Shown here piece by piece: positions 1 through 7,207 of a stretch of DNA of 64,000 nt. Origin of the DNA: DASTFY01 sp963829955 (GTDB lineage Bacteria; Actinomycetota; Acidimicrobiia; Acidimicrobiales; Ilumatobacteraceae); NCBI GenBank assembly GCA_963829955.1, contig CAWHKS010000001.1:186001-250000 (forward strand). The letters are read 5' to 3'. The translations under genes were made by a program, and so were the position numbers. Each line of letters starts with the position of its first letter. The first letter of the stretch is position 1. Under the pieces are notes generated by a model. It was not told the origin of the DNA. It made no database searches and worked only from the letters and a program-made list of their open reading frames with translations.

Positions 1-222
1 GACTTACGCTTCGCCTACGTGCGTGCGCCCTCGCCCGGGAGAGCACGCCCGAGGGCTTGTACGTCCGCCACCGCAAGCGTTACGCCGGGTCGGTTCGCCG
101 ACGGCGACATCCATTTGGGTGATTCGGGAATGGTGACGTATGGGGTGCAGGAGCTTGGGGTAGCGGACGGCGGGCGTGCACCCGCCGCCCCTAACCGCAC
201 CTCGTCACCGCAGGGAGCCCCC

Positions 223-876
223 ATGACCTACCAAGACGTGAACCAAGGTTCTGATACTGGCGACGGTTCCGCCATCCCGATCTCCGGGCAAGCACGAGCA
301 GCCTCGGGTCGCGATGCCCAGTCCGAGAGCGCGGCGTCTGACGTGGCGCAGCAGGCCGGCGATGTCGCCCAGACGGCGAAGGCGGCGGCCACCGATGTCG
401 CTTCTGAAGCGCAGACACAGGTTCGCGCCGTGGCCGACGAGCTCACGACGCAGGCCCGGGCTCTCATCGGCACGACCCAGGACCAGGTCCGGGAACAGGC
501 CCGACAGCGGGCCGAGCACGCGGCACAAGGACTGCGTTCACTGGCGGGCGAGCTGCAGGCGCTGTCCCAGGGACGACCGCAGGAAGCCGAGCGCCTCGCA
601 GGATGGGTCCGCAGCAGCCAACAACGCCTGCAGCAGTGGTCCGACCGCCTCGATCGTGGCGGCATCGATGGAGTCGTCCAAGACCTCACCAGCTTCGCCC
701 GGCGTCGCCCATTGGTGTTCCTCGGAGCGTGCCTCGGGGCGGGCTTCGTGGTGGGCCGCATCGCAAAGGACGCCGCCGTTGCCTCCGCCGACGCCACGCC
801 AGCCGCCCCGCTCCCGGCCTCGTCGGGGATGACTCCGGTGCGCGAGCCCGCCACTCCCGCCGGAGCGCCACGGTGA
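223..876 (+). CDS. Alanine/glutamine-rich helical protein with one C-terminal membrane segment
   Basis: The product has 217 residues and I recognise no enzyme family. Residues about 30-155 are rich in Ala, Gln, Glu and Arg with heptad-like spacing, as in LEA-like or apolipoprotein-like amphipathic helices. Residues about 163-180 form one glycine-rich hydrophobic segment after an Arg triplet, so the protein probably lies along or is anchored in the membrane. The tail is Ala/Pro rich. I chose the ATG at 223 because a GGGAG stretch precedes it; the open frame reaches back to 19, but that extension does not look like protein. The stop overlaps the next GTG by four bases (GTGA), so this is the first gene of a coupled three-gene operon with a holin-X-like and a DUF3618-like protein. 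Positions 1-222 upstream hold no gene that I can see. A cell-envelope stress role is inference. Confidence 0.75.
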   Translation: MTYQDVNQGSDTGDGSAIPISGQARAASGRDAQSESAASDVAQQAGDVAQTAKAAATDVASEAQTQVRAVADELTTQARALIGTTQDQVREQARQRAEHAAQGLRSLAGELQALSQGRPQEAERLAGWVRSSQQRLQQWSDRLDRGGIDGVVQDLTSFARRRPLVFLGACLGAGFVVGRIAKDAAVASADATPAAPLPASSGMTPVREPATPAGAPR

Positions 877-1280
877 CCGAGCCGACCGCCACCCAACCCA
901 AGCGTCCCGAGGCCAGCTTGGGCGAGCTCGTCACCGAGATGACATCGGAGCTCGGCGCGCTGTTCCGACAGGAAGTCGAGCTGGCCAAGGTGGAGGCCCG
1001 ACAGGAAGCGTCCGAAGCGGCTCGCGCTGGCGCCCTGATGGCCGGTGCAGCCCTGACGGCGTGGTTAGCGGCGCTCATGATGTCCTTGGCGCTCGCGTGG
1101 TTGCTCGACCAGGGCATCAACCGGGCATTGGCCTTCCTCCTCGTCGGCCTGTTGTGGGCGGGCGTGACGGCAGCACTGTTCTCAATCGGTAGGGCGCGCC
1201 TTGAAGGTGTGCGCGGCCTGCCCAAAACCAAAGAATCCATAAAGGAGGATGTCGAATGGGCCAGAGCCCAGAAGAGCTGA
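873..1280 (+). CDS. Holin-X / phage holin superfamily III-like membrane protein
   Basis: The product has 135 residues. It contains an amphipathic N-terminal helix (about 16-50, with the motif ELGALFRQEVELAK) followed by two membrane segments (about 52-77 and 84-105) and a short charged tail. This is the pattern of the putative actinobacterial Holin-X family (PF07332). Despite the name, these are chromosomal membrane proteins and not evidence of a prophage. The GTG start at 873 overlaps the upstream stop in GTGA, and the 3' end overlaps the next gene by 25 bases, so translation of all three genes is probably coupled. The role is unknown; the neighbours suggest envelope or stress function. Confidence 0.8.
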   Translation: MTEPTATQPKRPEASLGELVTEMTSELGALFRQEVELAKVEARQEASEAARAGALMAGAALTAWLAALMMSLALAWLLDQGINRALAFLLVGLLWAGVTAALFSIGRARLEGVRGLPKTKESIKEDVEWARAQKS

Positions 1281-1828
1281 AGGACGAGATCGAGTCGACA
1301 CGAGCCGACCTCGGCGACACGCTGGAGGCGATCGGCGATCGCGTCAGCCCGGGGCGTGTCATCGAGCGACGAACCGCTCGCGTCCAGCAAGGATTCGCCG
1401 GGTTACGCGATCGTGTGATGGGAGCGGCCCAAGACACGATCGAGAGCGCCAAGGACCGGCTGGGCTCGACCGTCGACGGTGTCCGTGAGGCGCCTGCCGC
1501 TGGCCGGCACCAGACCGAGGGACGGCCGCTCGTGATGGGCGGGCTTGCCTTCGGGGTCGGGGTGATCCTGGCCGCTGTCCTGCCCCGAACTGAGGCTGAG
1601 GCCCAAGCCGCACCGAAACTGGCACAGGGCGTTGAGCCGGTCAAGGAGGAGCTCGTGCAAGCGGGCAAGGACGCGATGCAGCAGCTCACCGATCCGGCGA
1701 GCGACGCGGTCACCGAGGTCAAGGAAGCAGCGACGGCCGGCGCGCACCAGGTTGCCGACCAGGCTCGACAGAGCGCGGAGCGGACGACCGCGGCAGGTCA
1801 GGACGCAGTCGACCAGCTCAGGAGCTGA
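1256..1828 (+). CDS. DUF3618 family protein
   Basis: The product has 190 residues. Residues 5-40 (PEELKDEIESTRADLGDTL and the following region) match the DUF3618 pattern (PF12277), a short helical motif common in actinobacteria beside holin-X-like proteins. A hydrophobic segment lies at about 91-110, and the remainder is Ala/Glu/Gln-rich amphipathic helix resembling the first gene of this operon. A strong AAAGGAGG ribosome-binding site lies seven bases before the ATG, inside the end of the upstream gene. A perfect hairpin follows at 1842-1880. The molecular function of DUF3618 is not established. Confidence 0.85.
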   Translation: MGQSPEELKDEIESTRADLGDTLEAIGDRVSPGRVIERRTARVQQGFAGLRDRVMGAAQDTIESAKDRLGSTVDGVREAPAAGRHQTEGRPLVMGGLAFGVGVILAAVLPRTEAEAQAAPKLAQGVEPVKEELVQAGKDAMQQLTDPASDAVTEVKEAATAGAHQVADQARQSAERTTAAGQDAVDQLRS

Positions 1829-1841
1829 TCACGAGCAGGAC

Positions 1842-1880
1842 ACTCGCTCGTGGCGGTCCACACCCCCGCCACGAGCGAGT
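1842..1880 (+). terminator. Perfect 15-bp hairpin downstream of the DUF3618 operon
   Basis: The arms ACTCGCTCGTGGCGG (1842-1856) and CCGCCACGAGCGAGT (1866-1880) pair perfectly around a nine-base loop, 13 bases after the stop codon. No T-run follows, as is common in high-GC actinobacteria. I read it as the operon's transcription end. Confidence 0.7.
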
Positions 1881-2150
1881 CCCGTGGGGTCAGGACTGGA
1901 CACCCAGGCCTGCAACAGCCGCTCGATGGTGGAATCGGTGTCGCCGGATACAGCGGCGCCGAGGACCTTGTACCCGCCGGGCCGATCAGCGGGCCCCTAC
2001 GAGCAGCAAACCCCTGAGGGGGGCGTTGGTGGCGAAGCGGTGAGCTTCACGTCCGGTGTGGTTCCATTTCGATGGCAGGGGGCCTTCGGCGGTCGATCGG
2101 GCCGCTGGGCCGCCGCTTGGCCTAGTCGACACTCTCGAGGATCGGCGCCG
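1881..2150. other. Intergenic stretch without a confirmed gene
   Basis: No intact gene is visible here. On the minus strand, near 1870-1970, a short stretch reads like protein (for example KVLGAAVSGDTDSTIERLLQ), but it has no start and no family that I recognise. It may be another remnant in this decayed region. Confidence 0.4.
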
Positions 2151-2360
2151 TCATGATTTGACGTCGGTGAGCTGGAGACGCGGTCGACGGCTTGGAGGTG
2201 GCGGTGATTCGTAGCGTGGCTGCATCTCGCTGGCGCTGTTCGGCTACGAAGATGCCGAGTCCGGAGCAGTCGATGGCTCCGCATTGGAGAGATCGAGGTA
2301 GGGAGGATCCGGAATCGGGACGAGTCGTTTCGGTCCTCGACCGAGTTCATGTCGATCTCG
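2151..2360 (-). pseudogene. STAS-domain (anti-sigma factor antagonist-like) remnant with several frameshifts
   Basis: Read on the minus strand in shifting frames, this segment gives successive pieces of one STAS domain: GEIDMNSVE, then LVPIPDPPYLDLSNA, then AIDCSGLGIFVAEQRQRD and LRITATSKP, then VDRV, and finally LQLTDVKS followed by TGA at 2153-2151. STAS proteins carry an IDCSGLG-type motif whose Ser is the phosphorylation site, and here that motif is clear. At least three indels separate the pieces, so no functional product is possible as sequenced. The N-terminal part is not resolved and would run into the terminator at 2430-2471. In a living relative the gene would act in a partner-switching stress or sigma-factor pathway. 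The identification rests on motif reading only. Confidence 0.6.
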
Positions 2361-2429
2361 CACCGCGACGCGAAGCGGCACCTCCGCGCTTCCCGTCGGA
2401 GGTGCCGCCACGTTCACATGGCGCTCCGG

Positions 2430-2471
2430 GTGAGTCAGCATCGGGGCGGCACTGACCCGATGCTGACTCAC
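2430..2471 (-). terminator. Perfect 16-bp hairpin after the PRC-barrel gene
   Basis: GTGAGTCAGCATCGGG (2430-2445) and CCCGATGCTGACTCAC (2456-2471) pair perfectly around ten bases. On the minus strand it begins nine bases after the stop codon at 2480, the usual place for an intrinsic terminator. This supports the frame-restored end of the PRC-barrel gene. Confidence 0.75.
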
Positions 2472-2479
2472 GCCGTTAG

Positions 2480-2831
2480 CTACGACCAGTAGGAGCCGTA
2501 GTAGGTGCCGTACTTGTCGTAGTAGGCGTCGTCGTTGGCTTGTCATCGCGTCGTCGTAGTCCGGGGCGTTCTTGATCTGGTCCTTGGTCATCGACACGTA
2601 GACCTTGCGGTCGGCGGGGTCGACGCGGGTGACCACGCCGGCAGGGATGAGCCGCTTCTTACCGAAGATCCAGAACCCGGTGTCCACCACGAGGTACTGG
2701 CGATTGACCTCGGTCGAGTTCTGGTCGATCTTGCCGATGCTTCCGTCGGCGGCCTCGACGTCGAAGCCGACGGGGTCGTTAGCGAGGATATCGACGTCAC
2801 CTCGGTAGGTCCACACAGTCTTGCTCGTCAT
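2480..2831 (-). CDS. PRC-barrel domain protein, C-terminus displaced by a one-base frameshift
   Basis: From the ATG at 2831, preceded by GAAGGAG, the frame reads a PRC-barrel-type protein. The motif region DVEAADGSIGKIDQN (about 25-38) is followed by beta-rich sequence (YLVVDTGFWIFGKKRLIPAG, about 46-65). Near 2537 one extra base shifts the frame. The alternative frame continues as NDDAYYDKYGTYYGSYWS and stops at 2480, nine bases before a perfect terminator hairpin. Without the correction the open frame runs on to 2244 through that hairpin and reads as unlikely protein. PRC-barrel proteins bind partners or metal/RNA surfaces; small soluble ones of this kind are common among actinobacterial stress genes. 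The restored length is about 116 residues. The indel may be a sequencing error or real damage. Confidence 0.75.
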
Positions 2832-3352
2832 CGTGATTCTCCTTCGTCCACCTCGCCCTTTGTCGGTCCGCCGACGGAGGTCAGCGAACGAGGTGTGCTT
2901 CGGTCGGGTTACCTCGAGGCCTCCGACGGCAAACGATGAGTGAACAATCGGTGACCCGGGTACGAGACGAATCATCAAGCAGCGCCGGCGTGTCAGCGAC
3001 CGTCGACGGCTCCTTGGAAAGCGGTTCTCCTCGCGGGCGGGCGAGGAGGACCGCCCAAGGCTGGTGACTGGCACCCCGGTTGATTAGTCCGAGCTCGATC
3101 CCTGACCCCCACTACGCCGTTCAGCTCGTTGAGCAGGCGACCGAGCGCGGCACGCCGCTCGAATCCATGAACGTGACTCCATGGAGATCGACAGGAGCGG
3201 TGTGTGCAGGTCCTCCTTAGTGATCCAACTCGGAAGCAGTCGTGAGATCAGGTTCACCCGTGATGGTGACCCAGCCGGGGGCACGCTCGAGAATCGCGAG
3301 AGGCCCGACGCGACATGACAGGCACGAGGAGCGGGGTAAGGATCGTCAGCGG
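2832..3352. promoter_or_regulatory. Divergent intergenic region between the PRC-barrel and kinase genes
   Basis: I see no gene in these 521 bases. They separate two divergent genes and must hold both promoters, although no clear -35/-10 pair can be named. A hairpin at 3021-3054 is listed separately. Confidence 0.4.
3021..3054. repeat. Hairpin, 14-bp arms with one G:U pair
   Basis: GCGGTTCTCCTCGC (3021-3034) pairs with GCGAGGAGGACCGC (3041-3054) around a six-base loop. It does not follow any intact gene, so it may be the terminator of a lost gene or a regulatory structure. Confidence 0.5.
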
Positions 3353-4785
3353 ATGACCGGCACAGCTCAGCAGGGCAGCGTCCTGGGCGGGCGGTACGCG
3401 CTGATCGAACACCTCGCCAGCGGCGGCATGGGCGACGTGTGGCGGGCGAGCGACGGCGTGCTCGATCGAGTGGTGGCCGTGAAGGTGCTGAAGCCGGAGC
3501 TGTTCGAGGATCCCGCCTTCCGCGAGCGCTTCCGGCGGGAAGCCCGGCACGCGGGATCGCTCAGCCATCCGGGCATCGCCGCAGTGTTCGACTACGGAGA
3601 GGAGGCCCGCTCGGCGTACCTCGTGATGGAGCTCATACCGGGCGAGCCGCTGTCGACCGTTCTGGCCCGCCGCGGCGCACTGCCGGCGGAAGCGGTCACA
3701 TCGCTGCTGCGGCAAGCGGCCGCCGCGCTCGGCGCCGCTCACCACGCCGGGATCGTCCACCGCGACGTGAAGCCTGGGAACCTCCTCGTTCAGCCCAACG
3801 GGCAGGTGAAGATCACCGACTTCGGCATCGCCCGCGCACTGGGAGCGTCGACGTTGACACTGCACGGCCATGTGCTCGGCACCGCTGCCTACCTATCGCC
3901 AGAGCAGGCGGCGGGCCGGACCGCGACTGCGGCGAGCGACGTCTACTCGCTCGGCGTCGTCGCGTACGAGGCCCTCACCGGGCGCCCACCGTTCGAGGGT
4001 GAAGCGGTGAGCGTGGCCTTGGCCCACACGCAACAGGCTCCGCCCCCGCTGCCCGCGACCGTGCCACCCAGCGCTGCGCGGCGTCATCGCCCGAGCGATG
4101 GCTAAACGGCCAGCCGATCGCCCGCCCGACGGAGACGCGTTGGCCGCGATGCTTCCTCCGGTGTCCGGTGGCGATGACCGGACCCTCCTGCAGGCCGCCG
4201 TGCCCACGTCGACCGCGTCGATCGCGCCGGTTGCGCTCGACCGCACGCAGCCGGCCGTGTTCGGCCCGACCGAGCCGGCCGTGTTCGGCCCGACCGAGCC
4301 GGCCGTGTTCGGCCCGACCGAGCGGGCCGTCCCCATCGTGACGACAGCGGAGGCGCCGCTCCGGCGCAGGTCACGCGTGCCCGTCCTGCTGGCCGCGCTG
4401 GCCGGACTCGTCGCCGCGGCCATCGTTTTCACCGTGTGGACGTTGGCGGCCGATCGCTCACCGTCGTCCGGCCTGGTCACCGACACCACGGCTGCGCGCG
4501 AACGCGACATCCACGCCCGCGACCACGACCACCGCGGCACCGACGACCACCAGTGCGCCGACGACAGTGATCGCCACGATGGTGGTCGACCCCCGCGACT
4601 ACCTCGGGCGCAAGGCCGACAAGGCAGCCAAGGATCTTCACGGACTCGGCTTCGAGGTCGAGCAAGAGCTGGTCGAGCGGGGGGATCGCCGGCCGGGCAT
4701 CGTCGTCGCCGTGCAGCCCAGCGGCCGGCTGCGCGACGGGTCGACGGTGACCCTCGTGGTCACGGCCAGCGGCAACGAGAACTGA
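3353..4785 (+). pseudogene. PknB-like serine/threonine protein kinase with PASTA domain, split over three frames
   Basis: The first frame (3353 to about 4067) encodes a full kinase core. It has the glycine loop LASGGMGDVW (21-30), catalytic Lys44 in VAVKV, HRDVKPGN (136-143), DFG (156-158) and SPEQ (182-185). Near the CCC at 4067-4069 one extra base breaks the frame; the second frame continues GVIARAMAKRPADRPPDG, then three 8-residue repeats, then a membrane helix (VPVLLAALAGLVAAAIVF). Around 4490-4510 a second +1 shift moves into a Thr/Pro linker and a single PASTA domain (MVVDPRDYLGRKADKAAKDL onward) ending at 4785. PASTA kinases sense muropeptides and control cell-wall growth. The domain order is normal, so only the two indels stop it being a standard gene. 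An AAGGA lies ten bases before the chosen ATG. Either decay or sequencing error could explain it. Confidence 0.8.
4251..4322 (+). repeat. Three perfect 24-bp tandem repeats in the kinase linker
   Basis: Units at 4251-4274, 4275-4298 and 4299-4322 are identical and encode PAVFGPTE three times, a fourth degenerate copy (RAVP) following. They lie in the juxtamembrane linker between kinase domain and membrane helix. Confidence 0.9.
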
Positions 4786-5010
4786 CCCGGTTCAGGCGCG
4801 GGGTGGCCGGTCTCCGAGGCCAGGGACACGTTCCCGAGGGCCAATTCGTGAAGGCGACGACACTCGGAAGTGGCGGATCCGTGACGTTGGGCAAGGGCGA
4901 GCATTCTCGATGACGGTCCAGGTCGACTGCCGCGGCTGACCTGCCTTGGGGCGGGTGCTTCTCGTATGGGCCCCCGACGCGAAGCGGTTCGGTCGGATCG
5001 ATGCGGGTGA

Positions 5011-5286
5011 CTACGTCGGCGGGGCTGGGCCGCCCTCAATGATGACCGGAGCCCAGCCGGCATCGGTGAGGTCAGTTGTTGGGTCGGCTGCGCTGATGTC
5101 AGCAAGCGCCGATTCACCGTCCCTTTCGATAGCCAGGTCGCCGAGGCTGACGATGCCAACAGCCTTACCGTTGTCCAACACCGGCACGCGGCGAAGCGCC
5201 TGGTCTCGCATCAGCTTGATGACGTCTTTGACAGGCGTCGAGGGGGCGGTGGTTACCGGGTCGCGACTGCGTGGCTCCGTCTCCAA
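5011..5286 (-). pseudogene. Truncated CBS-domain protein (one CBS motif)
   Basis: The frame reads DPVTTAPSTPVKDVIKLM, then RRVPVLDNGKAVGIVSLGDL, the second half of a typical CBS pair. CBS pairs bind adenine nucleotides and are usually about 130-140 residues; here only one motif and an acidic tail remain. No ATG or GTG precedes it in frame. The only start is a TTG at 5286, and a stop lies 13 codons upstream of it (5323-5325). An ATG near 5350 in another frame, preceded by a GGCGGCGAG stretch, would join with one indel, but even then the first CBS motif is absent. I read it as a 5'-truncated remnant. The C-terminus ends normally with TGA after a Pro-rich tail. Confidence 0.6.
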
Positions 5287-5480
5287 CAGGGGCTCGTCGA
5301 CTCGGATCGGCTCAGAACACCGTCAGAGGCCGTGTAAGCGCACCGAGTGGCCATGTGCTCGCCGCCCAACCGCCCAGGTACCAATCGCAGGACCCACGTA
5401 GGCGAACCGTAAGTCTCTCGTAATTCCGCTGTGGCACGGTCAAAACGATCCGCGCGAACCGCGGGAAAGGAGGGCCTCGC

Positions 5481-5978
5481 ATGTTGGCCACAACTGTCAC
5501 GACCAGGGCCCGGCGCTTTCTGATGGCGCTGGTCACGCTGAGTCTCGCTGCCGCCGTTTGGGCACCGGCACCGGTCGGTGCGCAGCAATCACCGCCCAGT
5601 CCAGCCGATGCCACGATCCTTTTCCCCGGTGACGTCTTCGACTTCCGCATTTGTCCGTCGTTTGACGTAAGGATCGATGTCCAAGGCAAGCAGGGGATCC
5701 TTGCGCTCCCGAACGGCACGACGATCGTCACCTCGCCCGCCCTGAAAGCCACCGTCACCAACCTCGCCACGGGGGAGCAGGTGGACCTAAATATCACCGG
5801 CACTACACAAATTTCGCAGACCGGCGACCAGGTGTTCCTCGGTTCGAACCTCGTACTCAGGGCCGAGGAGTTCGGCGATACCCCACCAAACATGCTCGCG
5901 TACGTGACCGGGCGGTTCACGTACCCGCCATTCTCCGGCGTCGGGACCTTGACCGACATCTGCGTCCTCCTGGCCTGA
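5481..5978 (+). CDS. Secreted protein of unknown function
   Basis: The product has 165 residues with a classical signal peptide: basic n-region (TTRARRF), hydrophobic core (about 13-28) and a likely cut after Ala34 (PVGA/QQ). The mature part of about 130 residues is rich in beta-forming residues and has two Cys (in FRICPSF and near the C-terminus in TDICVLL) that could form a disulfide. I do not recognise the family. A strong AAAGGAGG lies before the ATG. Codon use is visibly less GC-biased (TTT, ATT, GTA, AAT appear) than in genes right of the tRNA, consistent with acquired DNA. It is flanked by remnants and is the one complete gene between 4.8 and 6.7 kb. Confidence 0.7.
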   Translation: MLATTVTTRARRFLMALVTLSLAAAVWAPAPVGAQQSPPSPADATILFPGDVFDFRICPSFDVRIDVQGKQGILALPNGTTIVTSPALKATVTNLATGEQVDLNITGTTQISQTGDQVFLGSNLVLRAEEFGDTPPNMLAYVTGRFTYPPFSGVGTLTDICVLLA

Positions 5979-6157
5979 CATCGACGGGGCGCCGCCGTAC
6001 GTCTCCGAGGCCGGCCGCACACGAGAGTGATAGCCAGAACGGATGTTCGGGGATCAAAGGCGGCCGGAGCCTCGGACCGTACGATGCGAGTGACACAGAG
6101 GATCCTCGACCGGCCACTGCCCTCGGATCATGGGCGGTGGCCGGTGACGTTTGGGGG

Positions 6158-6510
6158 TCAGTTCGAGATGATGATGCGGGGCACGCCGCCCTCGCGCTGG
6201 ACGTCCTGCCACGAGTGGAGATCCGGTGGGGTCCACTCGTTGACCATGGTGATGGTGTCGTCGTCGTTCTCGACGTAGGCCTTCTCGGCCAGCTGATCCC
6301 AGATCCACTCGATCCAATCGTCATGGTCGGGGCGCTGGAAGCCCCGTACGTTGTCCAGGGGTGGGGGCCACCACGAGACGTCCTTGAGGTTGCCGGTGTA
6401 GTCGAGGGGGATGTTCGTGCTGTTGGGGGCAGCGGCAGCGACTGCCGTTCACCGGGCGCGTCCTTGAGCACCGGCCAGGTGAACGCCAGATCGTGGTCGA
6501 CACCTTCGGA
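6158..6510 (-). pseudogene. C-terminal fragment of an unidentified protein, cut by the IS remnant and frameshifted
   Basis: On the minus strand the sequence DHDLAFTWPVLKDAPGERQS continues, after an indel at the five-G run 6426-6430, as NIPLDYTGNLKDVSWWPPPL, then QRPDHDDWIEWIWDQLAEKA and ends VPRIIISN with TGA at 6160-6158. It looks like genuine, Trp-rich soluble protein. I cannot name the family. The N-terminal part is missing where the IS481-like reading begins on the opposite strand (about 6490), so insertion of the element probably removed it. Confidence 0.6.
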
Positions 6511-6724
6511 ACGGCGATCACCGTGCATGGGGCGCCGGCGTCGACTTTGACCGACAACGGGATGGTGTTCACCACCCGGTGGGCGCGGCGGCCGCAACGG
6601 CTTCGAAGCAGAGCTGGCCCGCCTCGGCATCACCCAGAAGAACAGCCGCCCCAACCACCCGACCACCTGCGGCAAGGTAAAACCCCAGATAGAGGTTCAG
6701 CCGTTTCCGATGTCTTGAGACATC
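6487..6724 (+). mobile_element. IS481-family integrase (DDE transposase) remnant
   Basis: The plus strand reads GAPASTLTDNGMVFTTR and, after a frame change near 6575, NGFEAELARLGITQKNSRPN followed by HPTTCGKV. This is the retroviral-type integrase core around the second catalytic Asp (TDNG) typical of IS481-like transposases. Only about 65 of some 330-400 residues remain, with no start and no C-terminus. A palindrome at 6709-6724 could be the end of the element; it stops six bases before the 3' end of tRNA-Pro. The remnant cannot be active. Confidence 0.75.
6709..6724. repeat. Palindrome at the edge of the IS remnant
   Basis: GATGTCTTGAGACATC is a 16-base sequence with 7-bp complementary arms around TG. 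Its place between the integrase remnant and tRNA-Pro suggests an element terminus, but a terminator of the tRNA transcript is equally possible. Confidence 0.45.
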
Positions 6725-6730
6725 ACACGG

Positions 6731-6805
6731 TCGGGCTGAGAGGATTTGAACCTCCGACCTCTTGACCCCCAGTCAAGCGCGCTAACCAAACTGCGCCACA
6801 GCCCG
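6731..6805 (-). tRNA. tRNA-Pro (anticodon GGG)
   Basis: Read on the minus strand, CGGGCTG (6805-6799) pairs with CAGCCCG (6738-6732) as the acceptor stem. The D-arm is GCGCAGTTTGGTTAGCGC. The anticodon arm is CTTGA-CTGGGGG-TCAAG with anticodon GGG. The T-arm has GGTTCAAATCC. The 3' CCA is not encoded (ACCG follows). It decodes proline CCC/CCU codons. Its 3' end faces the decayed, IS-bearing region, a common integration point for mobile DNA. Confidence 0.95.
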
Positions 6806-6848
6806 TGACGTGAGGCTCCGAGCCTAGCGGTCGGGTGGCTGGCTGCCA

Positions 6849-6897
6849 GAGGTGTGCGCCTGTGGTAGCGGAAAGCGCAACGAGAGGCGCACACCTC
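6849..6897 (-). terminator. 13-bp inverted repeat downstream of the der operon
   Basis: GAGGTGTGCGCCT (6849-6861) and AGGCGCACACCTC (6885-6897) pair perfectly around 23 bases. It lies 39 bases after the stop of the last minus-strand gene (6937), so it may end the radical SAM-der-zinc ribbon transcript before tRNA-Pro. Confidence 0.55.
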
Positions 6898-6936
6898 CCG
6901 GATGGGCCAGCCCGGGCCATCCGCAGCCGCGGCCCC

Positions 6937-7191
6937 TCAGAAAGCCATGCCGACCAGCTGGACGAGACGCCAGCCCAGGTAGAGCGCCACGAGGGCCATC
7001 AGGAGCTTGAAGTGCCAGGGCGCCTTGGCGTCCTCGCCGGCCATCTCGCGGAGGTTGACGTCCTTCGCCGTCAGCTGCGGCTCGCCCGGCGGGCCGGCGA
7101 CGGGGAGGGTGCGCCCGCATGTCGGGCAGGATCCGTCGGTCTTCATGCTGGACGGCGTCCAGAACTTGGCGCAGTGCTCGCACCAGGGCAT
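6937..7191 (-). CDS. Small zinc-ribbon membrane protein
   Basis: The product has 84 residues. Cys4 and Cys7 (CEHC) and Cys22 and Cys25 (CPTC) form a zinc-ribbon, and residues about 61-82 form one membrane helix near the C-terminus. The ribbon probably faces the cytoplasm. It follows der by 16 bases on the same strand and is likely in its operon. Proteins of this layout are common and uncharacterised in actinobacteria. The long open frame reaching to 7410 runs into der and is not the gene. Confidence 0.7.
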   Translation of the reverse strand: MPWCEHCAKFWTPSSMKTDGSCPTCGRTLPVAGPPGEPQLTAKDVNLREMAGEDAKAPWHFKLLMALVALYLGWRLVQLVGMAF

Positions 7192-7207
7192 GCGACGTCC
7201 GCCTCGC

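Noticed and set aside
873..1280. Holin-like gene as sign of a prophage
   Set aside because: Holin-X-like proteins are common chromosomal membrane proteins in actinobacteria; no phage structural, lysin or integrase gene of phage type is present.
1..6805. Possible att direct repeat of the tRNA-Pro 3' end marking the left end of an island
   Set aside because: I found no second copy of the tRNA 3' sequence in the first 6.7 kb; the left boundary, if any, is outside the window.
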